Assembly (NCBI GenBank): GCA_018821435.1
Contig: JAHJME010000025.1
Location: 1 to 64,000, forward strand
DNA: 64,000 nt
From: Alphaproteobacteria bacterium
GTDB taxonomy: Bacteria > Pseudomonadota > Alphaproteobacteria > Caulobacterales > Caulobacteraceae
Reading direction: 5' to 3'
Shown one piece after another: positions 43,249 to 50,967 of the stretch. Under the pieces are notes generated by a model. That model was not told the DNA's origin. It searched no databases and saw nothing but the letters and a program-made list of their open reading frames with translations. The position numbers and the translations under genes were made by a program. Positions within the stretch are counted from its first letter, which is position 1. Every line of letters starts with the position of its first letter.

Positions 43249-44088
43249 ATGAACACCCGCGATCCCGCGCCGCAGATCCGGACGACGCGCCGCTCCCCGG
43301 CCTATTGGCGCGTCACCTTCGACAACCCGCCTCTCAACGTGATGGGCCCGCCGATGGTGCGGGAGTTCACCGCACTGATCGACGCCATCGAGGCCGACCC
43401 GGATCTCCGGGTCGTGGTCTTCGACAGCGCCGTCGACGGATTCTTCCTCAACCACTCGGACTTCAAGGCCCGGATGGAGGACATGCTGTCCTTGCCGCCC
43501 GGTCCCACAGGCCTGCCGCCGTGGCCGGATTTCCTCGCGCGCCTGACCCGCGCGTCGGTGGTCTCGATCGCGCTGATCCGCGGCCGCGCCACCGGCAACG
43601 GCAGCGAGATCACCCTGTCCTGCGACATGGCCTTCGCCAGCGCGGAGAAGACTGTCATCTCCCAATGGGAAGTCGGCGTCGGCATGGTCGCCGGCGGCGG
43701 GCCGATGGCCAGGCTGCCCCACCTCATCGGCCGCAACCGCGCGATGGAGGTCCTGCTCGCCTCGGACGACATCCGGGCCGAGCAGGCGCAGGCGTGGGGC
43801 TACATCAACCGTGCCCTGCCAGATGCCGAACTCGACGCTCACGTGGACGCCATCGCCAACCGGATCGCCAGGTTCGACAAATGGGCGATCGCTCAGACCA
43901 AGCGCCTCGTGAACACCAGCCTGTCGCCCGACGTCGAGCTGGGCGCTGGCTGGGAGGCCTGCATTGCCTCGCTGGGCCGGCCGGCGGCGCAGGCGGGCAT
44001 CCAGGACCTGACGGACAAAGGTTTCCAGGCGCCGGGCGACGTGGAGGACCGACTTGGCTTCCACCTGGGCACCCTTCCGGCCCGCTAG
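43249..44088 (+). CDS. Enoyl-CoA hydratase/isomerase (crotonase) family protein, paralogue 3
   Basis: This 279-residue cytoplasmic protein is closest to paralogue 2 by eye: SPAYWRVTFDNPPLNVMGPPMVREF, IRGRATGNGSEITLSCDMAFAS, ISQWEVGVGMVAGGGPMARLP. The Glu positions expected for catalysis are kept. It shares the C-terminal pattern RPAAQA-I--L---G-Q--GD-EDRL with paralogue 2. The substrate is unknown. It is 56 bp before the GlcG/HbpS gene in the same direction. Confidence 0.88.
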   Translation: MNTRDPAPQIRTTRRSPAYWRVTFDNPPLNVMGPPMVREFTALIDAIEADPDLRVVVFDSAVDGFFLNHSDFKARMEDMLSLPPGPTGLPPWPDFLARLTRASVVSIALIRGRATGNGSEITLSCDMAFASAEKTVISQWEVGVGMVAGGGPMARLPHLIGRNRAMEVLLASDDIRAEQAQAWGYINRALPDAELDAHVDAIANRIARFDKWAIAQTKRLVNTSLSPDVELGAGWEACIASLGRPAAQAGIQDLTDKGFQAPGDVEDRLGFHLGTLPAR

Positions 44089-44144
44089 GTTCGCTCTCTG
44101 CGAACGACGCCGATCACAAACCCACTTCAAGCCCAGGAGCCAGC

Positions 44145-44666
44145 ATGAGAACGAAGCTTTCCATCGGCATCTTCTGTGGTGTGCTGGCGTTTGGCGCCGG
44201 CGCCCAAGCCGGGCCGCCGCCGACCAATGCCTACCGCTATGCCCTGCCCCTGGACCTGGCTCTGGAGGCCGCGACGGAGGCGGTGCGGGTCTGCGGCCTA
44301 AACGGATACCGCGTCACGGCGACCGTCGTGAATATGGACGGAATTTCGCAGGTGGTGTTGCGTGGGGATGGCGCGACCGTCCACACGGGCCAGTCCAGTT
44401 ACGAGAAGGCGTTCACCGTCGTCACGCTGGGGCCGGAGTTCAACTTCGACACCTCGGGCGCGCTCTTCGAACTCGTCAAGACCAACCCCTATGCCCCGCG
44501 CCTGGCGCAGGTGACCCATGTCATGGCGCTTCCGGGCGCGGTGTCCATTCGCGCGGGAAACGCCATCGTGGCGGCCCTGGGCGTCGGCGGCGCCCCAGGA
44601 GGCGACAAGGACGAGGTCTGCGCCCGCGCCGGCGTCGCCAAGATCGCAGACCGCCTACCGCGTTGA
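44145..44666 (+). CDS. Exported GlcG/HbpS-family heme-binding-like protein
   Basis: ATG 44145 follows AGGAG; the signal peptide is MRTKLSIGIFCGVLAFGAGAQA. The 173-residue protein has the GlcG/HbpS pattern: LALEAATEAVRVCGLNGYRVTATVVNMDG, SYEKAFTVVTLG, GAVSIRAGNAIVAALGVGGAPGGDKDEVCARAGVAKI. The family binds heme or corrin-like cofactors or acts as small sensor proteins. It is the last intact gene before the right boundary of the island. Confidence 0.88.
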   Translation: MRTKLSIGIFCGVLAFGAGAQAGPPPTNAYRYALPLDLALEAATEAVRVCGLNGYRVTATVVNMDGISQVVLRGDGATVHTGQSSYEKAFTVVTLGPEFNFDTSGALFELVKTNPYAPRLAQVTHVMALPGAVSIRAGNAIVAALGVGGAPGGDKDEVCARAGVAKIADRLPR

Positions 44667-44744
44667 TGTCGGGCTTCAGCTCGGCTTCATTCGGGACCTG
44701 CATGGGGCGGTCGCGCAGGCATGTGTGAGCACAAGCCTAAGTGC

Positions 44745-44935
44745 AGCTTGGTCCCTGGGAAATGGCATGACCCCTGGGTCAGCGCTGGCAACTACATCGA
44801 CCGGGTGGTTGGCCCAATGCGTGAACGGCCTGCAGGCCAAGTGGTCGACGCAGCTTGCCGGCCACGACGCTTGGGTACGGGACCGGTGCACGCCACGCAG
44901 CAGACCCTGGCGATGGACTGCCACCTAACCTTTGA
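44745..44935 (+). pseudogene. Frameshifted C-terminal relic of an MBL-fold hydrolase
   Basis: One frame gives DPWVSAGNYIDRVV; the next gives QCVNGLQAKWSTQLAGHDAWVRDRC; a third gives ATQQTLAMD. These line up in order with ANPWAVFDNYIDRVV, KCMNTVTPKWQDRLSGFDVYIWDQC and AMEQSLRID at the end of the MBL protein 38183-39253. Two frameshifts and the missing N-terminal part show it is dead. It abuts the right boundary of the island. Confidence 0.75.
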
Positions 44936-44969
44936 CCAGCTGACCAGCTATCAGCGGCTCCCACCTTCT

Positions 44970-44997
44970 TGGTGGAGCTGGCCGGACTCGAATTGCC
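44970..44997 (-). other. Putative right attachment site: tmRNA-like 3' end remnant
   Basis: On the minus strand a T-loop TTCGAGTCC is followed by GGC and CAGCTCCACCA. The last 11 bases equal the acceptor end of tmRNA (ssrA), a common integration target. The 5' T-stem GGCAA does not pair, so only the 3' fragment remains. The 18-bp core (44980-44997) repeats the left site at 4124-4141 with one mismatch, in the same orientation. Confidence 0.6.
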
Positions 44998-45935
44998 ATC
45001 GGAAAACTGCCTCCTGAAACACGGCAAGACTCGAGTCGATGATACTCAGGCAGGTCTCGGGCGCCTGCCGCTCCACCTGCACGGCGGGTCCTGCTGGGAG
45101 TCACTCAAGCTCCGCTCCACTCGTCGCATCGAGACGTTTGAGTGCTGAGCCCGATCACGACAGACCGCTGTCAAGCCACGGAATGCGTCCAAACGATCGA
45201 AAGAACGCGAGAGGTTCGAGGAATACCTGGCCAGCGAAATTCCCACTTCCGCGTCGTGCCTCGGCGTCATCACGCCCCGCCCTGCCCGACGCGATTGTCA
45301 CGTGGGTCGCCTCAGACGCCCCGACCGCGGCTTCCCCAACCTGTCCGGACCAGGAAATAGCGCCTCAGGGGCCGTGTGGCGACAAACCGGCCCATCAGAC
45401 ACTTCGGCCACAGACTATAAATGGGCTGATGCGCCGCTCGCTTCGGCGCGAACCTGAAGTATTTTGACGCTTATCGTATCTACCAGGGAGGTGCGGCCGG
45501 TTTCGGGGAGACCTCGTGCAGGGCGGCCGCAACGTCGCCTCGCAAGTCTACCTCGATCTCTACGCAAGCCGGGGCCTGCTCCTGGGGCATGCCTGCGCGA
45601 TGGCGCCGCAGCGAGGCCTCTCCCGTGAGGATGCCGAACACACATCGATGGTCCTTAACTCCATTGGCTAGGGCCAAAGCACCCAGTCTTCCCTGAACCT
45701 CGGAAGATGCGCTGTTGGAGCTGGCTGGGCCTCGCGAACAAAGCGACTCCGGAGCCATCACGACCGCGTCGCCTGTCAACTTAGCCCGAGAAAATTCGCT
45801 CTTTGCGAAGTCGTGACCGCACGCTGATCGAGCCGTTGGCGTTTCGCCGCGGCCATCCAGCCCGAGTCGCTTCCTGCTTTTCGTAGGTGGTGACGGCAGG
45901 ATTCTCGAGCCCGAAAGCCTCAACGCGGCGGGCTC
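44998..45935. other. Long stretch without a supported gene
   Basis: Several overlapping open frames are present on both strands, but none shows a ribosome-binding site with a recognisable protein. A minus-strand frame covers 45480-46376 but is mostly the shadow of the next gene. The composition is less GC-rich than the flanks, consistent with degraded phage or element DNA. Confidence 0.4.
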
Positions 45936-45965
45936 GTGTCGGATGTCTCCGTCGGAACCAAGCCT

Positions 45966-46682
45966 ATGACGACGCAAGATCAGCACGCGCACTCTGAGAA
46001 GCGACGCTACGAGTCGCTTCCCGTCGCACTCGAACGGGACCTTTTGATCGCCATCGCGGCGCACCGGCGCGACTATGGAAACCGCCACTACCATCTTATT
46101 CGAGACCGCGCCGAGTTCGCGCCGTGGGTCGGTTCTGAGACAGGCGAAACTGGCCGCAAGCGGTTCAACCGACTGGTCAAGAAGGTCGGCCGACCGGTTA
46201 AGGACGGAACCGGCAACCGACGGAAGTTCGAGGTGGCGCCAGACAGCGGCGCGATGGAAAAAGGTGCCCGCGCGCCGGGTCCGGCCGTGCTGACACCAGA
46301 CCAGGTGATGGCGGGCGGAGGGATCGCTCTGGCCGGTTGGTCCGAGCTCACTGAGCTCCTCCGCGAAGGACCCCACGACATTGAGCTCGTGCGCCGAGCG
46401 GCCTTTGCCCCAGACCCCGAAGGCCGAGGAGACATCCTCCTGAATCCCGAGCTGCTGCTGAAGGCCAACAAGGCGCTGCGCGCCTGGGTAGAGGGCATCA
46501 GCAAGCTCTCGGCTAGCTACACCTCATTGTTCCGAGAACGGGAGTTCGCCGAGCGCCTCGTTGAGTTGATGACGACCCAGCTCGCTGACGATCCGCCAAG
46601 GCTGTCGGCGATGCTTGAGGGCCTCAACCACCTCATCGGCGACATGGGCGGCATGCCCGCGACGTCTGTGAGGAAGCTGTGA
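45966..46682 (+). CDS. Probable phage terminase small-subunit-like protein
   Basis: The assignment is mainly by position: it precedes the large terminase gene and overlaps it by four bases (GTGA), the usual order of packaging genes. ATG 45966 gives 238 residues; GTG 45936 is an alternative. The N-terminal half is basic and may be a DNA-binding region (YGNRHYHLIRDRAEFAPWVG, GRKRFNRLVKKVGRPVKDG). The C-terminal half is helical (LLKANKALRAWVEGISKLSASY, FAERLVELMTTQL). Similarity to a known family is not evident to me. Confidence 0.55.
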   Translation: MTTQDQHAHSEKRRYESLPVALERDLLIAIAAHRRDYGNRHYHLIRDRAEFAPWVGSETGETGRKRFNRLVKKVGRPVKDGTGNRRKFEVAPDSGAMEKGARAPGPAVLTPDQVMAGGGIALAGWSELTELLREGPHDIELVRRAAFAPDPEGRGDILLNPELLLKANKALRAWVEGISKLSASYTSLFREREFAERLVELMTTQLADDPPRLSAMLEGLNHLIGDMGGMPATSVRKL

Positions 46683-48784
46683 CCCGCAGGGCGAAGATGT
46701 CTCGCCGTAAGGACATGGTGGCCAATCTGGGTGTTGCGCTGGCCGAAGCACGTCTGCGGCTGGCCGGCGATGCGCTCACGGTAGCGATTGGACGTGAGAC
46801 CAACTTCGTCGATTGGGTGACGTCTATTTCGCAGGACCGTGTGCACCCGGCGACAGGCAGGGCGATCAGAGGCCTACGGGTTGATGGAGCGCCGTTCTCG
46901 CTGGAGGACCGGCCAGCGATGCGCTGGGTGTACGAGCAGCTTCCCAGCACGCTGGATGCAGCACGCAACAGCACCGTGATCGTGATGAAGTGCAGTCAGG
47001 TGGGCTTCACCGTCATGGAGATGCTGTACGCACTTTTCCTGACCCTCAAGTTCGAGCCCCTGAAGCTTGGCTTCTATCTGCCCGACCAAGCGCTTGCTCG
47101 CGGCAAGTCTTCGATCCGGTTTCTCCCGATCGCGCGAACGATTCCGGAGGCCTACGAGAAGCTAATCGCGCCGCCCCCCGACGCCCTGCACGCGCATCGC
47201 AGCGAGGGCAACGTGATGACCCGCACCATCGGCTCCTCAACCGTTCACTTTCTTTGGACCTCGGGGAAGGCCACGACCGAGTCCTATCCCATGGACGTCG
47301 TCTCGTTCGACGAAGTCCAGGAGATGCTGGTCTCGGACATGGAGAAGGTTCGCGAGCGCCTATCCGCTTCGCGCATCAAATTGACGTTGATGGGTTCGAC
47401 AGCAAATTGGCCAGACGCCGACATCGACTATTGGTACCAACGAGGGTCGCAGCATCGGTTCCACACGACCTGCCCGACGTGCAGGCTCCAGGAGCCGCTC
47501 GACGACTACTTTCCGCATTGCATCAAGTTCGACCCTGAGTTTCCGGACAGGATCACAGGCACGCCTGGCGACTACCGCTACGTCTGTCGCGACGGCCATT
47601 GGATAGACGATCCCCAAGCGGGGGTGTGGATCGCGTCCGATCACGATGCAGCTGCTCGCAAGATCGTCTCGATCCATTTCCATCAGATGCTCTCGCCGAC
47701 GATCAGTCCCCGCGAGATGTATGAGGCCTATGTCAGCGGCGACGACAGGAAAAACTTCTTCAATAGGAAGCTCGGCAAGCCATACCAGGACCCCAACCAG
47801 GTCCCGGTCACGCTTGCGCACCTGAACGCCTGCGCCGCTGAGGGCATGGCCCGAGGCCTCAGCTGGAAAGCGTCCGCCCGGGAGACCTTCATGGGCATTG
47901 ATCAGATGGGTGGTTTCAACGTCGTCATCATTAAGGAGCGCCTCACCGACGGCAAACAGGCCGTGGTACACATCGAGTTCGTCTACGGCGAAGAGCCGTT
48001 CGCGCGATGCGATGAGCTGATGGACGTCTATGGCGTGCAGGTCTGTGTCGTGGAGCAGTTGCCCAACTTCAACGACGCGCTGCGCTTCGCCAACCGCCAC
48101 CGAGGCCGCGTGTTCCTCTGCAACTCATACACAGAGCTGGCGGATGGACTGATCGCATGGAGCGATGCCGCGCGACAAAACGCAAGCGAGCGGCGCACAG
48201 CGGAGGACGAGCAGACTCGCTACACTGTACGTGTCGACCAATACCGGATGATGCAGGTGGCTTTGAGGCGATTGGTCGACACCCAATGCCTCTTCCCGGA
48301 CCCACAAGCGCTCGTGCAACACGTGCGCGAGAAGGGCATCCAGCGGGAAGTAGCTATCCTGAAGGACGTTGCCTTCGTCCACTTCCAGAAGACTGCGCTA
48401 GTGACCGAGCGGGTCAATGATGGCGAACGCAAGCTCAGGCGAAAGGTCGTGAAGGTAGGCATCGACCCGCACGCCTCCTTCGCGAACATGCTCTGCGACG
48501 TCGCCTGGGCGCGCGCTTATGGTACAGCGACGTTCCTCCTGTTGGAGCCAGCGCTCCAGCTTCCGACGGAGGCGCGTCAGAATCCAATCGTTCAGCTGAT
48601 CCATCGCAGGTGCGCAGAAGGCACCTGCGGGGGCTGTAGCCACTTCGAGCTGAAGGACGGGCAGCGTGGAGAGCGCGGCATTGGACGCTGCGAATTCCGA
48701 AGCACCCATTTAAGTGAATGCACCGTCCGGGATGCCGACCCCCAGAACGACTGCCCCGGCTATGAACCCAGCATCACGGCGTAG
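46679..48784 (+). CDS. Phage terminase large subunit, GpA family
   Basis: The 701-residue protein has the GpA ATPase domain: IVMKCSQVGFTVMEMLYAL (Walker A-like, ~105), LGFYLPDQALARGKSSIRF and MDVVSFDEVQEM (Walker B, ~207). A SKIKLTLMGSTANWPDADIDYWY-type coupling region follows (read as RIKLTLMGST), then Cys-containing TCPTCRLQEPL and a nuclease domain (MGIDQMGGFNVVIIKE; YGVQVCVVEQLPN). It would package DNA into procapsids. The end (CAEGTCGGCSHFEL...GRCEF...LSECTV...NDCPGYEP) holds seven Cys and may bind zinc. No portal, protease or capsid gene follows. Confidence 0.88.
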   Translation: MTRRAKMSRRKDMVANLGVALAEARLRLAGDALTVAIGRETNFVDWVTSISQDRVHPATGRAIRGLRVDGAPFSLEDRPAMRWVYEQLPSTLDAARNSTVIVMKCSQVGFTVMEMLYALFLTLKFEPLKLGFYLPDQALARGKSSIRFLPIARTIPEAYEKLIAPPPDALHAHRSEGNVMTRTIGSSTVHFLWTSGKATTESYPMDVVSFDEVQEMLVSDMEKVRERLSASRIKLTLMGSTANWPDADIDYWYQRGSQHRFHTTCPTCRLQEPLDDYFPHCIKFDPEFPDRITGTPGDYRYVCRDGHWIDDPQAGVWIASDHDAAARKIVSIHFHQMLSPTISPREMYEAYVSGDDRKNFFNRKLGKPYQDPNQVPVTLAHLNACAAEGMARGLSWKASARETFMGIDQMGGFNVVIIKERLTDGKQAVVHIEFVYGEEPFARCDELMDVYGVQVCVVEQLPNFNDALRFANRHRGRVFLCNSYTELADGLIAWSDAARQNASERRTAEDEQTRYTVRVDQYRMMQVALRRLVDTQCLFPDPQALVQHVREKGIQREVAILKDVAFVHFQKTALVTERVNDGERKLRRKVVKVGIDPHASFANMLCDVAWARAYGTATFLLLEPALQLPTEARQNPIVQLIHRRCAEGTCGGCSHFELKDGQRGERGIGRCEFRSTHLSECTVRDADPQNDCPGYEPSITA

Positions 48785-49236
48785 GGACAACCGAATGTCC
48801 CGGGGTGGTGGCTTGCGCACGCCATAGGTACATCTGGTTGTCCTACCACCTCCCGCAGATGTCCCTCCAAAGAGCCTCAAAAGTCCCCCCGGACCCCCAA
48901 AAGGAAGAGTGAGCAGGGACAAATTCTAAGTGCCAGGGACAAAATAAAAGGGCAGCCCTAGTGGCACGGCTCTTAGCTTCTGTCTCTGGCGGCGACGCGT
49001 CTCACTCGGCAGATTTCCCGCTGAAGGGTTTCCCGGTTTCCCAGTCCCACTGACAAAGCGGTGTTTGAATCTGCCCAGAACTTCCAGAATCTTTGCCCGG
49101 CTCGACAGGCGCTGGGAAACCAACTGGGAAACCATTCGTCGGATTGCTGCACGGGGCTGAATGTCAGCCATGCGTAGCTGCAAACCACGCCTTCAGCAGT
49201 GTCGCACCCCGAGCTAACCGAGTTAGCCCCGTCTGA
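48785..49236. other. Gap after the terminase with short repeats
   Basis: No gene is supported. GGGACAA occurs at about 48784, 48918 and 48934. Two pairs of GGTTTCCC units in opposite orientation lie at 49027-49133 (listed separately). Open frames are short or shadows of the Dps relic reading. Confidence 0.45.
49027..49133. repeat. Paired GGTTTCCC units in inverted orientation
   Basis: GGTTTCCC is tandem at 49027-49042; its complement GGGAAACC occurs at 49114-49121 and 49126-49133. Two units on each strand about 70 bp apart look like integrase arm sites or a long stem; the role is inferred. Confidence 0.6.
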
Positions 49237-49305
49237 GAGGTGGGCTTCGACGAACCACAACTGCTGATCCGTTCCCCGGGACACTTCCGTAAACACGTCG
49301 GCGGT
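49237..49305 (-). pseudogene. C-terminal relic of a dps gene
   Basis: The minus strand reads TADVFTEVSRGTDQQLWFVE and then AHL, against TADVLTEVARATDSQLWFVE and AHL in the intact Dps at 11697-12176. The homology stops abruptly on both sides, so about 22 codons of a second dps gene remain, in frame but without a 5' part. Confidence 0.85.
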
Positions 49306-49389
49306 ATCGGGGTCCGACCGTCTCGTTCCCCGCCAGCCTCACGTTCGCAACTGGGCAGGTAAGCGCACAGCAGTACACCTCACGAGAAG

Positions 49390-49429
49390 TGACAAAATCG
49401 TCAATCGTTCTATTTTTGACTTTTCGTCA
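49390..49429. promoter_or_regulatory. Two TGAC...GTCA dyads before the esterase gene
   Basis: TGACAAAATCGTCA (49390-49403) and TGACTTTTCGTCA (49417-49429) lie 15-54 bp before the esterase ATG in an AT-rich stretch. They may be binding sites for one regulator; partner unknown. Confidence 0.5.
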
Positions 49430-49443
49430 TTTGAGGGCTGCGC

Positions 49444-50967
49444 ATGCCACAAACTACGGGTTTCAACGCCGGCCTCGCCGCCGGCGTGATGGCCATCTGT
49501 CTGGCGTTCGGACCGGCGAGAGCGGTAGCCGCCGGTAACGTTGCGAAGACTGAGGCGGGTCGCCTCGCCGGCCTTGTCGAGAACGGGACGGCGACGTTCT
49601 ACAATATCCCCTACGCCGCCCCACCGACGGGCCAGCGTCGGTGGCGACCGCCCGCACCTGCTATCCCCTGGACGGGAATCCGCGACGCGGCCCGGCCCGG
49701 CCCGGCCTGCCCGCAACAAGTTCCGGGCAATGGGCGGCCCAACCTGGGCGGGATTACCGGAGGGGCCGACGAGGACTGCCTGCAGCTCAGCGTCTTCGCG
49801 CCGCTACGCGCTCGCAAGGCGCCGGTGATGGTGTGGATCCACGGCGGTTCGCATCGGACCGGGGCCGGCTGGGTAACGAACGGCGCGTCCTTCGCCCGGG
49901 ATGGCGTGATCCTAGTTGGCGTGAACTACCGGTTGGGTCCGCTAGGCTCGTTCTCCCACCCGGCGTTGGTGGCCGAGATGGGGCCGAAAGACGTCATCGG
50001 CAACTACGGCTTGATGGATCAGATCGCCGCCCTCAAGTGGGTCCAACGGAACATCGCTGCGTTCGGCGGCGACCCCGACAACGTCACCCTGTTCGGCGAG
50101 AGCGCCGGCGGGGTCAGCGTGCAATTTCTGCTCGCCAACCCCGCGACACGCGGGCTGTTCCACAAGGCGATCATCCAGTCCGGCGCCGGCTGGTTCCGGC
50201 CGCTGAGCTTGCCGGAAAAGACCGCCCAGGGGGTACAGGTGGCCGAGAAGCTAGGGCTTGCGTCACCGACCGCGGCCCAACTGCGAGACGTGGCGGCCGC
50301 CGATTTGATCGCCAAGGCTTGCTGCGAGTTCGCGCCATTCCAGGACGGACGGCTGGTCACCGAGACCCCGACCGCCGCGTTCGCCGCAGGGCGTCTGCCG
50401 GACGTACCGCTCATGATCGGCTGGAACTCAGGCGAGGACGTACTGATGAGCCCGTCGCGGCCCAGCTTGGCGACGACCGTCACGCCCGAAATCCGCGCCG
50501 CCTATCCGGTGGAGGCCGCGGCCGGAGAGTCGGCGCTGGCCCGGGCGAACTTCAGCGACCGGATCATGGGCGCCCCCGCCCGCTGGATCGCTGCGCGCGC
50601 CTCGGGCGGCCAGCCGTCGTGGCTCTACTACTTCTCGTATGTGGCCGACCGCTTCCGGCCTCGACCCACCGCGTGGCACGCCGACGAGATCGACTTCGTA
50701 TTCGATTGGTTTGATCCCTGGACACCGCCCCAGGCGATCACAGCGGAGGATCGCGCCAAGGCAGCATTGGTACACAGTTGCTGGGTGAGCTTCGCCAAGA
50801 GGGGAACGCCCGTCTGCGCGGACGGGCCGAGTTGGCCGTCTTACACCCCAGAGACCGATGCGCTCTTGGACATCGGGGTCGAGAACCGCGTGGTGCAGAA
50901 TTTCCGAAAGGCGCAGATGGACGCGCAAGAGCGCGTGGCCCTGCCGGAGTTGCTAGAGCCACGTTAG
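49444..50967 (+). CDS. Exported type-B carboxylesterase
   Basis: The 507-residue protein has a signal peptide (AGVMAICLAFGPARAVAA). Family motifs are FYNIPYAAPP, DEDCLQLSVFAP, the oxyanion hole IHGGSH, nucleophile Ser near 220 in FGESAGGVSV, and an acid/His region in the C-terminal third. It hydrolyses carboxylic esters, perhaps acetylated or feruloylated sugars, given the sugar-acid genes next to it. Its end overlaps the FAH gene by four bases, convergent. Confidence 0.9.
   Translation: MPQTTGFNAGLAAGVMAICLAFGPARAVAAGNVAKTEAGRLAGLVENGTATFYNIPYAAPPTGQRRWRPPAPAIPWTGIRDAARPGPACPQQVPGNGRPNLGGITGGADEDCLQLSVFAPLRARKAPVMVWIHGGSHRTGAGWVTNGASFARDGVILVGVNYRLGPLGSFSHPALVAEMGPKDVIGNYGLMDQIAALKWVQRNIAAFGGDPDNVTLFGESAGGVSVQFLLANPATRGLFHKAIIQSGAGWFRPLSLPEKTAQGVQVAEKLGLASPTAAQLRDVAAADLIAKACCEFAPFQDGRLVTETPTAAFAAGRLPDVPLMIGWNSGEDVLMSPSRPSLATTVTPEIRAAYPVEAAAGESALARANFSDRIMGAPARWIAARASGGQPSWLYYFSYVADRFRPRPTAWHADEIDFVFDWFDPWTPPQAITAEDRAKAALVHSCWVSFAKRGTPVCADGPSWPSYTPETDALLDIGVENRVVQNFRKAQMDAQERVALPELLEPR

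Noticed and set aside
45480..46376. 298-residue open frame on the minus strand
   Set aside because: Half of it is the shadow of the terminase small-subunit-like gene, the rest has no recognisable domain and no ribosome-binding site.
44998..49440. A complete prophage
   Set aside because: Only terminase genes are recognisable; no portal, capsid, tail, lysis, replication or integrase gene is seen.
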